Source: Bacteroidota bacterium (GTDB lineage Bacteria; Bacteroidota; Bacteroidia; B-17B0; Aurantibacillaceae). From it: a DNA stretch of 47,033 bases. Below are positions 1 through 9,846 of this stretch, one piece after another (within the stretch, counting starts at the first letter, position 1; the number at the start of each line of letters is the position of its first letter). The notes beneath the pieces are model-generated. The model was not told the DNA's origin. It did no database searches and worked only from the letters and a program-made list of their open reading frames with translations. Location: the NCBI GenBank assembly GCA_003153315.1, contig PLYA01000049.1:23388-70420 (forward strand), in the 5' to 3' direction. The position numbers were made by a program, and so were the translations under genes.

Positions 1-957
1 GGTGCAAAACCTGTTTTTGTTGATACTAACGCAAATGATTTTAATATCTCTCTGAAAGAAATTGAGAAACACATTACCGCTAAAACCAAAGTAGTAATGC
101 CTGTAGATTTTGCCGGACTTCCCTGCGATTATGATGAACTGAATGCGCTTGTGGCAAGTAAAAAGAGTTTGTTTGTTGCAAAAACAGATAATCAAAAGAA
201 ACTGGGAAGGATATTAGTTCTCTCTGATTCTGCACATTCTATAGGTGCAATTTATAAAGGCAGAAAGACAGGCTCTTTAACAGATGTTTCTGTATTCTCT
301 TATCATGCTGTAAAGAACTTATCTACCGCCGAAGGTGGCTCTGTGGCGCTTAATCTGCCTGCTCCTTTTGATAATGAAGAGGAGTATAAAAAACTGTGTG
401 TAAGTACCCTACATGGACAAAATAAAGATGCCCTTGCCAAAACACAAAAAGGCAACTGGAAGTATGATATTGTAGAAGCGGGTTATAAATGCAACATGAC
501 AGATATTTGCGCTGCTATGGGATTGGTAGAGCTTGAACGTTATGATAACGATACCTTCATAAAACGTAAAGAAATTTGCGATTATTACACCAGTGTATTA
601 TCAAAGCATGATATATTTGAAATACCTCTTCAAAAGACTAATGATAAAGAATCGTGCTACCATTTATACCCTTTGCGTATAAAGAATATTACCGAAGAAC
701 AACGGGATGAAATTATTAAACACATCTTTGATTGTGATGTATCGGTTAACGTACATTTTATTCCAGTGCCTTGTATGAGTTTCTACAAAGGTTTGGGCTA
801 TGATATTAAAAACTATCCTACGACTTATGATAATTACAGCAGGGAGATTACCCTGCCAGTATATTATAACCTAACTACCGAACAACTTCAAACTATTACA
901 AACGCTGTTCTTCAATCGGTAGGTAAAGTGGTAAGTCAAAAAAATACTCTTGCTTAA
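1..957 (+). CDS. DegT/DnrJ/EryC1/StrS aminotransferase, 5' end outside window
   Basis: PLP-dependent sugar aminotransferase of the DegT/DnrJ/EryC1/StrS family. It transfers an amino group to a nucleotide-linked keto-sugar, normally for surface polysaccharide, LPS or glycan synthesis. The frame is open from base 1 and reads family-typical sequence (GAKPVFVDTN) before the first ATG at 97, so the gene is cut by the window edge and 318 codons are visible. The DSAHSIGA segment and the HAVKNLSTAEGG segment are seen; the lysine in the latter (codon near 313) is the expected Schiff-base lysine. The stop overlaps the start of the following sugar transferase by 8 bp, which indicates an operon with coupled translation. 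The exact sugar substrate cannot be told. Confidence 0.93.
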   Translation, partial: GAKPVFVDTNANDFNISLKEIEKHITAKTKVVMPVDFAGLPCDYDELNALVASKKSLFVAKTDNQKKLGRILVLSDSAHSIGAIYKGRKTGSLTDVSVFSYHAVKNLSTAEGGSVALNLPAPFDNEEEYKKLCVSTLHGQNKDALAKTQKGNWKYDIVEAGYKCNMTDICAAMGLVELERYDNDTFIKRKEICDYYTSVLSKHDIFEIPLQKTNDKESCYHLYPLRIKNITEEQRDEIIKHIFDCDVSVNVHFIPVPCMSFYKGLGYDIKNYPTTYDNYSREITLPVYYNLTTEQLQTITNAVLQSVGKVVSQKNTLA

Positions 958-1540
958 AAGAGCGTTTGATATTACTTGTTCCCTTATTGGAATAATTATT
1001 TTACTTCCTTTTTTTATCCTTATTTCCTTTCTTGTTATAGTAGATAGTAGGGGAGGGGTATTTTACAAACAAGTACGTGTAGGTAAGAACAATAAAGATT
1101 TTTTTCTTTTAAAATTCCGCACCATGCAAACAGATGCGGATAAGAAGGGATTGCTTACCATTGGTGGTAGAGATAGTCGTGTAACTCGAATTGGCTATTA
1201 CCTTCGTAAATATAAGTTAGATGAACTACCCCAGCTTTTTAATGTATTGTTTGGTAGCATGAGTCTGGTTGGCCCACGTCCTGAAGTACGTAAGTATGTT
1301 GAGTTATATACACAAGAACAAAAGCAAGTATTAACCGTAAAGCCGGGCATTACCGATTTTGCCTCTATAGAATATGTTAATGAAAATGAGGTATTAGCCA
1401 AAGCCGCTAATCCGGAACAGACCTACATCAGCGAAATAATGCCACATAAACTCTTGCTTAATGTAAAGTATATCGAGCAGAAAAGCTTTACTACCGACTT
1501 AATCATTATCTTTAAAACCATGGTAAAAATACTTTCATAG
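950..1540 (+). CDS. Phosphoglycosyl transferase (bacterial sugar transferase family, PglC-like)
   Basis: Initiating enzyme that moves a sugar-1-phosphate from a UDP-sugar to undecaprenyl phosphate at the inner membrane. At 196 residues it is the short, single-domain (monotopic, PglC-like) form, without the extra N-terminal membrane domain of WbaP. It has one hydrophobic re-entrant/membrane helix near residues 8-32, then KFRTM with following acidic residues, [11 protein letters not shown] and SLVGPRPE, all family hallmarks. The start is TTG, the only start that gives the N-terminal KRAFDI motif next to the membrane helix, and it overlaps the aminotransferase stop. The pair fits synthesis of an amino-sugar-containing glycan. 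A gene-free stretch of 178 bp follows, in which no clear terminator is seen. Confidence 0.93.
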   Translation: MLKRAFDITCSLIGIIILLPFFILISFLVIVDSRGGVFYKQVRVGKNNKDFFLLKFRTMQTDADKKGLLTIGGRDSRVTRIGYYLRKYKLDELPQLFNVLFGSMSLVGPRPEVRKYVELYTQEQKQVLTVKPGITDFASIEYVNENEVLAKAANPEQTYISEIMPHKLLLNVKYIEQKSFTTDLIIIFKTMVKILS

Positions 1541-1718
1541 TTGAATGGGGTTTACTGTAGGTGACTACTGTTTATCTTTAGATTGTAAGTTTTGCTGATT
1601 ACATCTAAAAACTTTCCAATCAGAAAAACAACAAAATGAAAAGATATGAATAATTATTTTTGAATAAATATTTTAACAAATGACTTCTTATATTACTTTT
1701 ACATTAAAATTATTCTAA

Positions 1719-3347
1719 ATGAAAAAAAGTTACTTTAAAGTTATTCCTTCTTGTATTTGTTTGCTTATTGTTGTTATGAGCTTTCAAGCCTGCGTAAAAG
1801 AGAAGATAGATGTAACTAAATCCGGCAATAATTCTATTAATCCGCAATATGCAGGGGCACTGGTTTACTCATCGCTTACCTTAGCTGATATCATGAAGAA
1901 AACTAATAATAATGGGCAAATAGTTGCTGATTCTACCGGGTTTCTCACCTTGGTATATAAAGGTAATTTATTTTCATTACCCGCAGCACAAGTGGCTACT
2001 ATTCCGACACAACCTCCTGTAAGTGGTAATTATAGTTTATCTAATGCTGATGTAATTGCAATAAATGCTTTACCCAACGGAAGCCCTTTTACCATTAAAG
2101 ATTCTTCTTTAGTTAATTTTCAGGCAGGCGGTTCTACTCAAATAAATACGCTTAGTTGCAAAACAGCTACACTTAACATTAATATAAATTATGGTATAGC
2201 GCACACAGCCACTATTATAGTTAGTATTCCTGCTGCAACTTTAGGCGGAGTTCCTTTTTCTAAATCAATTCCTATAACGTATAGCGGTAGTGCGGTTAAT
2301 GTTACCGAAAATTATTCCTTAGATGGTTATAGTATTGATATGACCAATCATGGAACAACACACAATACTCTAAATGTATATTATGCGATTACTATTACCA
2401 AAGATGCTAACCCCACCAATGTGGGAGATGCGGTTTCTTTTACCGAAACATTTAATAACGTAACATATAATAACATTGTAGGTTATTTGGGGCAGCAGGC
2501 TTTATCGCCTAATACAGATACTATTCCTATTACTATTTTTAACAATAATTTATTGACAGGAAACATACAATTAGTAAACCCGCAAATAAAAGTGTTTTTA
2601 ACTAACTCCTATGGCTTACCTATTCAGGCTAACTTTACAACATTTGAAGGTTATACCCCCGGACAACCTGCCTATGCTATTACGGGCGCCCCCAACCCTA
2701 TACCAATACCTACTGTGGCAGTTATTGGGCAAAGTGCAGAAGATAGTTTTAGGTTATACAATGGTAACAGCAATATTATTTCATTGATAAATAATTTCCC
2801 AAAGAATGTTATTTATCATATAAATTCAATGTCAAATCCTTTAGGGCCTGTTTATACTAATTTTATAACAGATACCAGCCAGTTTAGAGTAGATATGGAA
2901 GTGGATTTACCTTTATGGGGTACGGTTACAAACTTTATGTTTCAGGATACGGTTGCCTATAGCTTTAATCTTAATACCAATAATGTAGAAGCTATTACCG
3001 TTAGGGCTTTTATAGATAACGGATTTCCATTGGATGTAGGTATGCGATTGGCTTTTGTAGATTCTGCTTATAATGTAATTGATGAATTGGTTAATCCAAT
3101 GTTTCAGGTAGTTATCCCATCGGCAAGTATTAACACCACTACACAAATGGTTACTACACCTACGCAGCATTCGGCAGATTTTACCATACCAAGCAGTGTT
3201 ATACCGCAGTTAAATAAGGTAAAACACATTCTTATTGGTGCTAAAGTTAACTCGGCTAATAGCAGTAGTACTCCAGTAAAAATTTATAATTATTACCATT
3301 TAGATGTTAAGCTTGGAGTTAATGTTCAATTGTATATTAAATTTTAA
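1719..3347 (+). CDS. Hypothetical lipoprotein, partner of DUF5723-OmpA protein
   Basis: A 542-residue protein of unknown function. It begins with a positively charged start and a hydrophobic stretch ending in SFQAC, so Cys25 is the likely lipidated residue. The rest is rich in Asn, Thr, Ile and Val with alternating polar and hydrophobic residues, which suggests a beta-sandwich surface protein. No catalytic motif is visible. It ends 24 bp before the DUF5723/OmpA gene on the same strand, so the two are probably co-transcribed and may sit together in the outer membrane. No T9SS C-terminal sorting domain is seen. Assignment as a lipoprotein rests on the lipobox; function is not known. Confidence 0.8.
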   Translation: MKKSYFKVIPSCICLLIVVMSFQACVKEKIDVTKSGNNSINPQYAGALVYSSLTLADIMKKTNNNGQIVADSTGFLTLVYKGNLFSLPAAQVATIPTQPPVSGNYSLSNADVIAINALPNGSPFTIKDSSLVNFQAGGSTQINTLSCKTATLNININYGIAHTATIIVSIPAATLGGVPFSKSIPITYSGSAVNVTENYSLDGYSIDMTNHGTTHNTLNVYYAITITKDANPTNVGDAVSFTETFNNVTYNNIVGYLGQQALSPNTDTIPITIFNNNLLTGNIQLVNPQIKVFLTNSYGLPIQANFTTFEGYTPGQPAYAITGAPNPIPIPTVAVIGQSAEDSFRLYNGNSNIISLINNFPKNVIYHINSMSNPLGPVYTNFITDTSQFRVDMEVDLPLWGTVTNFMFQDTVAYSFNLNTNNVEAITVRAFIDNGFPLDVGMRLAFVDSAYNVIDELVNPMFQVVIPSASINTTTQMVTTPTQHSADFTIPSSVIPQLNKVKHILIGAKVNSANSSSTPVKIYNYYHLDVKLGVNVQLYIKF

Positions 3348-3371
3348 AAGCATACCAACCTTTTATCTTCT

Positions 3372-5840
3372 ATGAAAAAACTAATCTTTATCTTATCCCT
3401 TATCTCAGGTCTTCTATCTCAGGTCTGCTTTGCACAACAAAGTCTTACCTTATATAATATGCAGGCTATACCACAAGCAATGTATGTTAATCCCGGAGCT
3501 ATGCCTTTAACCAATGTTAATATAGGCATGCCAGGTATCTCATCAAATTACATAAACTATGGTAACAGTGGTTTTACTGTACACGACTTAGTTAAAAAAG
3601 ATGCTAATGGTGGTATGTTAGTTGATGCAACTAGTTTTCTTGGAAAATTAAAGACAAATAATAGTCTGAATATAAATGCACATATAGATATACTAAGCTT
3701 TGGATTTAAAGTGAAAAAGAGAAATTATTTCAGTTTCAATTTAACCGAACGGGCAGACGTTCGTTTTAATTATACCAAAGATTTGTTTGATTTTGCCATT
3801 AACGGAAACGGAGCTGCTGCTAACTTGAACCGCGATATGCATTTAAACCCTGGTATAGATGCCACACATTACAGAGAGTGGGGTTTTAATTATACCCGCG
3901 AGGTTATTAAAGACAAACTAACCATAGGTGGCAGACTTAAATATTTAAGCGGTATAGAAAATGTAAATACTGAAAAATCGTATGCTACATTAAATACCAA
4001 CAGTCAATATTATGCTTTAACAGGAAGTGCCAATGTAAGCGCAAATACCGCGGGTGTGGATAGTGCTTCACAAAAAAATGAAGCTTCTATTTTAGGTTTC
4101 ACTCCAGGAAGAAAGAACCGAGGCGCAGCCATTGATTTAGGTGCTACTTATAAGCTGAATGAGAAATTTACTTTTTCGGCAAGCCTTATAGATTTGGGTT
4201 TTATATCATGGAAGCAGTACACAACCAATTATGTGAGTAATAATCCTAATGCAACCGTTCATTATAACGGGGTTAATATCAATCAGGCAATTAACGATAC
4301 TACAAACTTTGGAAAAGCAACCCAAAACTTTGGGGATTCTTTAGCAAATGCTTTTGGAGTTAAAACAGTTCATAAATCTTATACTACTATGCTTACCACC
4401 CAGTTTTATTTAGGAGGTAATTATTGGCTTAATGAAAAAAATAATGTAGGAGTAGTTGTAAATGGGCGCTATGCGGATAAACAATTACATCCCGCTTTGG
4501 CTCTATCATTTAATAATAAAGTAGGGCGTTGGTTTAGCGCTTCTTTAAGTTATTCTATGATAAACAGGAGTTATGATAACATAGGCCTTGGTCTTGCATT
4601 TACCGGTCCTGTACAGTTTTATGTAGTAAGTGATAATATTTTAAGTTTTCTGATATTTGATAAATATCAAACAGGTACTAAGAGTTCTGTTATGGTTCCT
4701 GCTTATAGCAAGAATATTAATCTACGCTTTGGTATTAATATGACTTTCGGAAAGATCCCGAAAGATAAAGACAAAGATGGTGTGGCAGATAAAGTAGATG
4801 ATTGCCCTGATGTTGCCGGCCCTGCCATATTTAAAGGTTGCCCGGATAGAGATGGTGATAGTATACCAGATAAAGACGATGCTTGCCCGGATGTTAAGGG
4901 ATTAAAAGCGCTAAAGGGTTGCCCAGATAGAGATGGAGATGGTATTGCAGATGGTGATGACAAGTGTCCGGATGATAAAGGTTTAGCAGAGTTTAATGGA
5001 TGCCCTGATAGAGATGGTGATAAAATAATGGATAAAGATGATGAGTGTCCTGATGAGCCAGGTTTACCTCAGTTTATGGGTTGTCCGGATAAAGATGCTG
5101 ATGGAACACCTGATAAATATGATTTGTGTCCGAATGACCCGGGTCCAAAAGAAAACAAAGGTTGCCCTGATAGGGATGGTGATGGTGTTTTGGATAAAGA
5201 TGATGCTTGTCCAGATGTTGCAGGGGTAGTTGAAAATAAAGGTTGTCCTCAAACTAAAGTACAGCTATTAGATAAAGACGGAAAAACCATAGCTGTTTCT
5301 GTGAAGACTAAAGATGGTTGGTTTACCTTTGAGACGCTGCCTGCCGATGAATCTGCCCTGTTTAAATTAGATCCTGAAGATGCTGCACTAAACACTATAA
5401 TAATTAATTATAAAGGTACTAACAAAGAAGCTGTAAGACGCGCTGATGGATTATTTCACTTCATAGTTGAAATAAAAGCAGCCGAGAAGAAAATATTAGA
5501 ACAGGCTTTCTCACACTTATTGTTTGCTACCGGACTTGATGTTATTAAACCGGTATCCTTTCCTTCATTAAACCAGTTGGCAACTTTATTAAAAGCACAT
5601 AGTGGTGATTGGACACTTAAACTATCAGGACATACCGATAACCAAGGAAAGCCAGAGGCTAATATGCTCTTATCTGAAAAGCGTGTAAAAGCTGTAAAAA
5701 AATATCTGGTAAGCAAAGGAGTAAAAGAAGATAAAATACTTACCGAATGGTTTGGGCAAACACAACCCATTGAAAGTAATATTACAGAAGCAGGGCGTTC
5801 AAAAAATCGCCGTGTAGAGATGAAGGTATTATATAAGTAA
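3372..5840 (+). CDS. DUF5723-type outer-membrane protein with TSP type-3 repeats and OmpA C-terminal domain
   Basis: An 822-residue envelope protein. Signal peptide residues 1-21 end at CFA. Residues about 22-455 resemble DUF5723 of Bacteroidota, starting with the LYNMQAIPQAMYVNPG type motif, and are probably a beta-barrel. Residues about 463-628 hold seven calcium-binding thrombospondin type-3 repeats of the form DxDGDGxxDxxDxCPD..GCPD. A short linker follows, then an OmpA-like peptidoglycan-binding domain from about residue 700, with SGHTDNQG and a C-terminal NRRVEMKV. The protein would link the outer membrane to peptidoglycan. It follows the lipoprotein gene by 24 bp and is closed by a strong hairpin. 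The barrel part is inferred from family knowledge; repeats and OmpA domain are directly visible. Confidence 0.9.
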   Translation: MKKLIFILSLISGLLSQVCFAQQSLTLYNMQAIPQAMYVNPGAMPLTNVNIGMPGISSNYINYGNSGFTVHDLVKKDANGGMLVDATSFLGKLKTNNSLNINAHIDILSFGFKVKKRNYFSFNLTERADVRFNYTKDLFDFAINGNGAAANLNRDMHLNPGIDATHYREWGFNYTREVIKDKLTIGGRLKYLSGIENVNTEKSYATLNTNSQYYALTGSANVSANTAGVDSASQKNEASILGFTPGRKNRGAAIDLGATYKLNEKFTFSASLIDLGFISWKQYTTNYVSNNPNATVHYNGVNINQAINDTTNFGKATQNFGDSLANAFGVKTVHKSYTTMLTTQFYLGGNYWLNEKNNVGVVVNGRYADKQLHPALALSFNNKVGRWFSASLSYSMINRSYDNIGLGLAFTGPVQFYVVSDNILSFLIFDKYQTGTKSSVMVPAYSKNINLRFGINMTFGKIPKDKDKDGVADKVDDCPDVAGPAIFKGCPDRDGDSIPDKDDACPDVKGLKALKGCPDRDGDGIADGDDKCPDDKGLAEFNGCPDRDGDKIMDKDDECPDEPGLPQFMGCPDKDADGTPDKYDLCPNDPGPKENKGCPDRDGDGVLDKDDACPDVAGVVENKGCPQTKVQLLDKDGKTIAVSVKTKDGWFTFETLPADESALFKLDPEDAALNTIIINYKGTNKEAVRRADGLFHFIVEIKAAEKKILEQAFSHLLFATGLDVIKPVSFPSLNQLATLLKAHSGDWTLKLSGHTDNQGKPEANMLLSEKRVKAVKKYLVSKGVKEDKILTEWFGQTQPIESNITEAGRSKNRRVEMKVLYK

Positions 5841-5857
5841 TTAGGATAGCTATAAAT

Positions 5858-5890
5858 AAAAGCCCTCTCAATAAATGAGAGGGCTTTTTA
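5858..5890 (+). terminator. Rho-independent terminator after the OmpA gene
   Basis: An inverted repeat AAAGCCCTCTCA / TGAGAGGGCTTT with a short AT-rich loop, followed by a T run. It lies 17 bp past the OmpA stop codon. Confidence 0.9.
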
Positions 5891-5910
5891 TTTGAGAAAG
5901 AGCAAGCAAT

Positions 5911-5942
5911 AAAAAAGCCCCACATTGCTGTGAGGCTTTTTT
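5911..5942 (-). terminator. Rho-independent terminator after the HU gene
   Basis: A hairpin with arms GCC-CACA and TGTG-GGC, loop TTGC and one mismatch, flanked by A and T runs so that it can work from both sides. It lies 18 bp past the HU stop on the minus strand, back to back with the preceding terminator. Confidence 0.85.
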
Positions 5943-5960
5943 CTTTAAAAGAATTAAAGA

Positions 5961-6236
5961 CTACTTGTTAACTTTTTTAGCTAGGTCAGAACCTGCTTTA
6001 AATTTAACTACTTTTTTAGCAGCAATTTTAATTTCTTTTCCTGTTTGAGGATTACGGCCCATACGTGCAGCGCGTTTAGAAATTGAAAAAGAACCGAAAC
6101 CTACTAAAGCGATACGGTCACCTTTTTTTAATTGTTTTTCAAAAGTTTCGATAGTTGCTTCTAAAGCACGACCAGCGTCAGCTTTTGTTAATTTTGCATG
6201 TGCTGCAATTGCATCGATTAATTCACCTTTGTTCAT
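5961..6236 (-). CDS. hup: HU family DNA-binding protein
   Basis: Histone-like nucleoid protein of 91 residues, the usual HU length. It starts [20 protein letters not shown], has the GFGSFSI core, and the DNA-binding beta arm contains RNPQTG, where the invariant proline intercalates in DNA; it ends in a Lys-rich tail. It forms dimers that bend DNA. It is a single-gene unit with its own terminator and a good Bacteroidota promoter upstream. Start choice is certain, as the alignment begins at this Met. Confidence 0.97.
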   Translation of the reverse strand: MNKGELIDAIAAHAKLTKADAGRALEATIETFEKQLKKGDRIALVGFGSFSISKRAARMGRNPQTGKEIKIAAKKVVKFKAGSDLAKKVNK

Positions 6237-6281
6237 GTTTTGTTTTTTTTAAGGGTTAAACTTTAATTTAATTGAACAGAG

Positions 6282-6313
6282 CAAATATATACAGGAAAAG
6301 CTTACTTGTCAAG
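6282..6313 (-). promoter_or_regulatory. Bacteroidota-type promoter of the HU gene
   Basis: Read on the minus strand: CTTG, 20 bp, TATATTTG. The second box fits the Bacteroidota minus-7 consensus TAnnTTTG exactly and the first fits the minus-33 TTTG with one change. It lies about 45 bp before the HU start. Confidence 0.75.
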
Positions 6314-6487
6314 GGTTTTCTTTTAAAAAGCACATGAAAATGTTGATAAACAGGCTCTTTGTTGATAAAAGACTATAAAATACCTGTTAAACATAGGTTT
6401 TCAACATATTAACAAGCCACGTTTAGCTGATAGCAGATGCTTTATTATAAGTAATGGCTAAGGGCTATATGAATAAAGGAACTCTTT

Positions 6488-7441
6488 TTATTTAAAAATG
6501 GAATTTTCATTAAAAGAAAAACCTTTTAAAAACTCTGCAATGAAGAGCTTTTTCTTTCCTGCCATTTGAAGTTCTGAAACATCAATAAAACCAGTCTTTA
6601 CAGCAATTTTAAAAAATGTTTTATTATCAGTTTTTATTTGTCCCATGGATAGGTTGTGTTGTGCTTCTTCCTCTTTAGCCTGATAAATTTTAAATGTAAT
6701 TTGCTTGCCATCTTTAGTATGTAACTCTGTCCATGCACAAGGATAAGGAGATAAACCACGAATTAAATTATAGATATTCTTTAAAGTGTCATTCCAATTT
6801 ATCTTACAAGTATCTTTAAATATCTTCGGCGCATGCTTTGCTTCCTGGTTAGCCAGTAGTTTAGTTTGTTCGGTTAGAATAATATCTCCCTGTTCTATTT
6901 TCTTTACAGATTGTAACATAAGCTTTGCGCCTTCCTGCATGAGTATATCATGCAATTGCCCGGCATTCATATCATCGGTAATAACAACTTTTTGTTGCAT
7001 CAATACATTACCGGTATCTATTTCATGTTGAAGTTTAAAGGTGGTGATACCTGTTTCCTTCTCTCCGTTTATAATTGCCCAATTGATGGGCGCAGCCCCA
7101 CGGTATTGCGGTAGTAAAGATGCGTGTAAATTATATGTTCCTAAAGGAGGCAAGTTCCAAACACTTTCGGGCAACATTCTAAAAGCAACTACAATTTGCA
7201 AATCGGGTTGTAATAATTTTAATTCTTGCAAAAAGTTTTCATCTTTTAAATTAGTTGGTTGTAATACCTTTAAGTTATGTTGCAAAGCAAATTCTTTTAC
7301 CGCACTTTGCTGTACTTGTTGTCCTCTGCCTGCGGGTTTATCAGGAGAGGTAATAACACCTACCACATTATATGTATTCTCTACCAATATCTTTAAAGAG
7401 GCAACTGCAAATTGCGGTGTGCCCATAAATACAATACGCAT
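6488..7441 (-). CDS. fmt: Methionyl-tRNA formyltransferase
   Basis: Transfers a formyl group from 10-formyl-THF to Met-tRNA(fMet) for translation initiation. The 317 residues match the normal length. The N-terminal Rossmann-like domain starts MRIVFMGTPQFAV; SPDKPAGRGQ is the tRNA-contacting loop; NLHASLLPQYRGAAPI carries the catalytic Asn and His, and HEIDTGNVL the catalytic Asp. The C-terminal OB-like domain holds LSPYPCAW. It stands alone between HU and the DUF3108 gene on the same strand. The roughly 250 bp between it and HU holds the HU promoter and no other gene. Confidence 0.97.
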   Translation of the reverse strand: MRIVFMGTPQFAVASLKILVENTYNVVGVITSPDKPAGRGQQVQQSAVKEFALQHNLKVLQPTNLKDENFLQELKLLQPDLQIVVAFRMLPESVWNLPPLGTYNLHASLLPQYRGAAPINWAIINGEKETGITTFKLQHEIDTGNVLMQQKVVITDDMNAGQLHDILMQEGAKLMLQSVKKIEQGDIILTEQTKLLANQEAKHAPKIFKDTCKINWNDTLKNIYNLIRGLSPYPCAWTELHTKDGKQITFKIYQAKEEEAQHNLSMGQIKTDNKTFFKIAVKTGFIDVSELQMAGKKKLFIAEFLKGFSFNENSIFK

Positions 7442-7512
7442 ATATATAGTTAAAGATGTAAAGTTATAAGTAAAAGGAAGATTTCTGTAATTTGTACCCT
7501 GACAATAAAGTT

Positions 7513-8352
7513 TTACTCTTCTATTTTAGAAGTGGGGTTAGCTAAATTCTTATACGAAGTTATATCCATCTTAACAGAGCCCACTAATATTTTGGCTTGT
7601 GCGCGCAGAGGGATGTGGTTCTTATCATCCGTAATCCAAACTGAAAGATCTTCTTCTTTTTTAAAGATGTTACCTGTTTGAACAATAGGCCTGAATTTTA
7701 AACACCTGAATTTACCTACATCCGTTTTGATGGTTTCTTTACCTACGTATCTTATTTTAAGTGTCCAGTTTTGTTTATCTACAAAGCTTGGGATTTCATA
7801 AATACCATTCTCTTTAGCATCTGTAAAATCTAAATTGCGTGCATAATAGAAAGATGAGAGCATGTCCTGAACACCTTCGGGAGCATCATACTGAGTTTTA
7901 TCTCCTACTACATCCACTTTTTTCAGGTATTGATTAAACACATAATCCTGATTGATAAGAAAACCTCCTTCATTGCAACGGCGCATAAAGTACCAGGGCA
8001 CAAGCGCATCTTTATCTATATATGATTTAAAAACATCTCTTACCTTAAAGAACCAATCAAAGGCTCCGTTAGAATGCCCTTCTCCTTCAATATAATATAC
8101 CTGATGCCCGCCAAATTCCTGCAATTCTGGTTTTACTTCTAAAACAGCAATACCTGCATCTATTATTCCGTAGTGCAAACGGTAGCTAAGTATTTCTCCG
8201 GCTTTAAAAGCGGTATTGGTTTTTGCAGGAAGATTAACCAGCATATTCTTTTCGGGAATATGAGAAATAGCAGCATCTTCTTTAAAGAAAAAGAAAAGAC
8301 CTAGCGCTAAACAACAAGCAATAATTTTGGCAACTTTAACAAGAGGTTTCAT
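7513..8352 (-). CDS. DUF3108 domain-containing protein
   Basis: An exported or membrane-anchored protein of unknown role. Starting at the second Met (MKPLVKVAKI) gives a proper signal or anchor: a basic start then a hydrophobic stretch to about residue 21. The upstream six codons add nothing recognisable, so I chose this start. The body (FKAGEILSYRLHYG, then GEGHSNGAFDWFFKVRD) matches the DUF3108 pattern, a beta-rich periplasmic or outer-membrane-facing domain. No catalytic residues can be named. It lies between fmt and an MFS gene, same strand, with short gaps. Confidence 0.85.
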   Translation of the reverse strand: MKPLVKVAKIIACCLALGLFFFFKEDAAISHIPEKNMLVNLPAKTNTAFKAGEILSYRLHYGIIDAGIAVLEVKPELQEFGGHQVYYIEGEGHSNGAFDWFFKVRDVFKSYIDKDALVPWYFMRRCNEGGFLINQDYVFNQYLKKVDVVGDKTQYDAPEGVQDMLSSFYYARNLDFTDAKENGIYEIPSFVDKQNWTLKIRYVGKETIKTDVGKFRCLKFRPIVQTGNIFKKEEDLSVWITDDKNHIPLRAQAKILVGSVKMDITSYKNLANPTSKIEE

Positions 8353-8432
8353 AAAATGTAGTATAAGCAAAATTCATGCCATACTAAGGTACGAATAAAT
8401 ATGTAAAGATTAAAATCTAGAAAAAAATAATT

Positions 8433-9719
8433 TTATTCGGCTTCTACCGCAGCAGGTTCGGTTACTTTCTCTATAGGGAAAGAAGGATTTTTATTCATTA
8501 CCTGCTTATTGATAATATACATCATACCTATTGTAATAAGCATGCTGCAAACAACCACATAGCCCAAAATATCATAATGTTGCAGGGGGGCATTTTCTGT
8601 TTGGACCACAATTTTACCTGCTGCAAAGGCGGCGATACCACCTGATATTTGTTGTATGGATGAATTAATACCCATAAAAGCACCTCTGTCCTGTGGTTCG
8701 GGTACGGCAGTCATTAATGCAGAAGCAGAAATCATACGCGATGAAATACCCACAAATAAGATTACGTTCAGCACAATTACTTGCCACAAGGGCGTTACAC
8801 TTAAATGGGTATAGATAGAAACCATTAACATAGTAAGTATAGAACCTGCTACAAACATATTGTACTTACCTATTTTATCGCTGAGCCTGCCCGAAAGCGG
8901 ACCAAATATCATAGAGAAGATACCTGTTATGAAATATAATATAGGAAGCTGCTCTTGTGTTAAACCTAAATTACTAATGCTGAAAGCGCTTCCAAAAGGC
9001 ATCAACATAAATCCGCCTGTTGCTAATAGCACGGTTGCCATAAATCCACGTAAATAAGCAGGTGTAGAAAGCGTTTTTAATAAATGTTGAAAAGGGTTTC
9101 TGTCTGATTTAATTTTAAGATGATCGGCTACAGGTTTCATCTTTACAAAAATTAAAATACCCACCAGGGCAGCAAGCCCAACTATCATCATAAAAGGTGA
9201 GTGCCAGCCGAAGTTGTTGGCTAATAAAAGTCCTATGGGGATACCCATTACCTGACTTACCGCAAAAGCCATTTGTACAAAACCCATTACCCTGCCACGC
9301 ACTTCCATTTTAAACAAATCGGTAATGATGGCAAAAGAGATGGATGATATTACCCCGCCAAATAAACCTGTTACAATACGCGCCATCAGCAGGAAGTTAT
9401 AGTCGGGGGCAATGCCGCATAAAAAAGTACCTATAATAAAGCCACTGTAAAAGAATAACAATAATTTTTTCCTATCAAACCTATCGGCAAAGCCGGCAGT
9501 AAGTAAACCTGCAATACCTGCGCTAAAGGCATAAGCCGAAACAACTGCACCAAACTGCGAAGTGCTTATGCTTAGCTCCTTCATTAATTGTGCACCCAAT
9601 GGAGACAGCACCATAAAATCCAGTATTACAGTAAACTGGGTAATGGCCAGTATGACAATAATTAAAACCTCGTATTTGGTAAAGGTTGCTTTGGTTTTTG
9701 TTTGTGGGGTATCTGCCAT
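8433..9719 (-). CDS. MFS transporter (drug/sugar-efflux type, AraJ/Bcr-like)
   Basis: A 12-helix major facilitator of about 428 residues. The first helix covers roughly residues 18-40; the conserved MFS loop between helices 2 and 3 reads FADRFDRKKLL, and a second copy in the C-terminal half reads GRLSDKIGKY. Helix 4 has the ARIVTGLFGG pattern typical of the DHA1 group of proton-driven exporters. The ATG at 9719 is preferred to an in-frame TTG at 9737, because a TACCTTTG box (9735-9742, minus strand), a fit to the minus-7 element, would place the transcription start between them. Substrate unknown. Confidence 0.88.
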   Translation of the reverse strand: MADTPQTKTKATFTKYEVLIIVILAITQFTVILDFMVLSPLGAQLMKELSISTSQFGAVVSAYAFSAGIAGLLTAGFADRFDRKKLLLFFYSGFIIGTFLCGIAPDYNFLLMARIVTGLFGGVISSISFAIITDLFKMEVRGRVMGFVQMAFAVSQVMGIPIGLLLANNFGWHSPFMMIVGLAALVGILIFVKMKPVADHLKIKSDRNPFQHLLKTLSTPAYLRGFMATVLLATGGFMLMPFGSAFSISNLGLTQEQLPILYFITGIFSMIFGPLSGRLSDKIGKYNMFVAGSILTMLMVSIYTHLSVTPLWQVIVLNVILFVGISSRMISASALMTAVPEPQDRGAFMGINSSIQQISGGIAAFAAGKIVVQTENAPLQHYDILGYVVVCSMLITIGMMYIINKQVMNKNPSFPIEKVTEPAAVEAE

Positions 9720-9846
9720 TAAACTAATTTTTGGCAAAGGTAATTTTTAGGATTTATATACATAAATAAAATAGGTAAGCTAAGCCTATTTTAAGGCAAG
9801 TGGTGGAGAGGAGTAGGTAAATATTCTTTCTACTTTGTTTGTTTTG

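Noticed and set aside
1541..1718. Search for an RNA gene or terminator after the sugar transferase
   Set aside because: No stable hairpin or T run was found; only AT-rich DNA that likely carries the promoter of the lipoprotein gene.
4703..5252. Open frames on both strands over the TSP type-3 repeats
   Set aside because: They are shadows of the regular 69-72 bp coding repeats.
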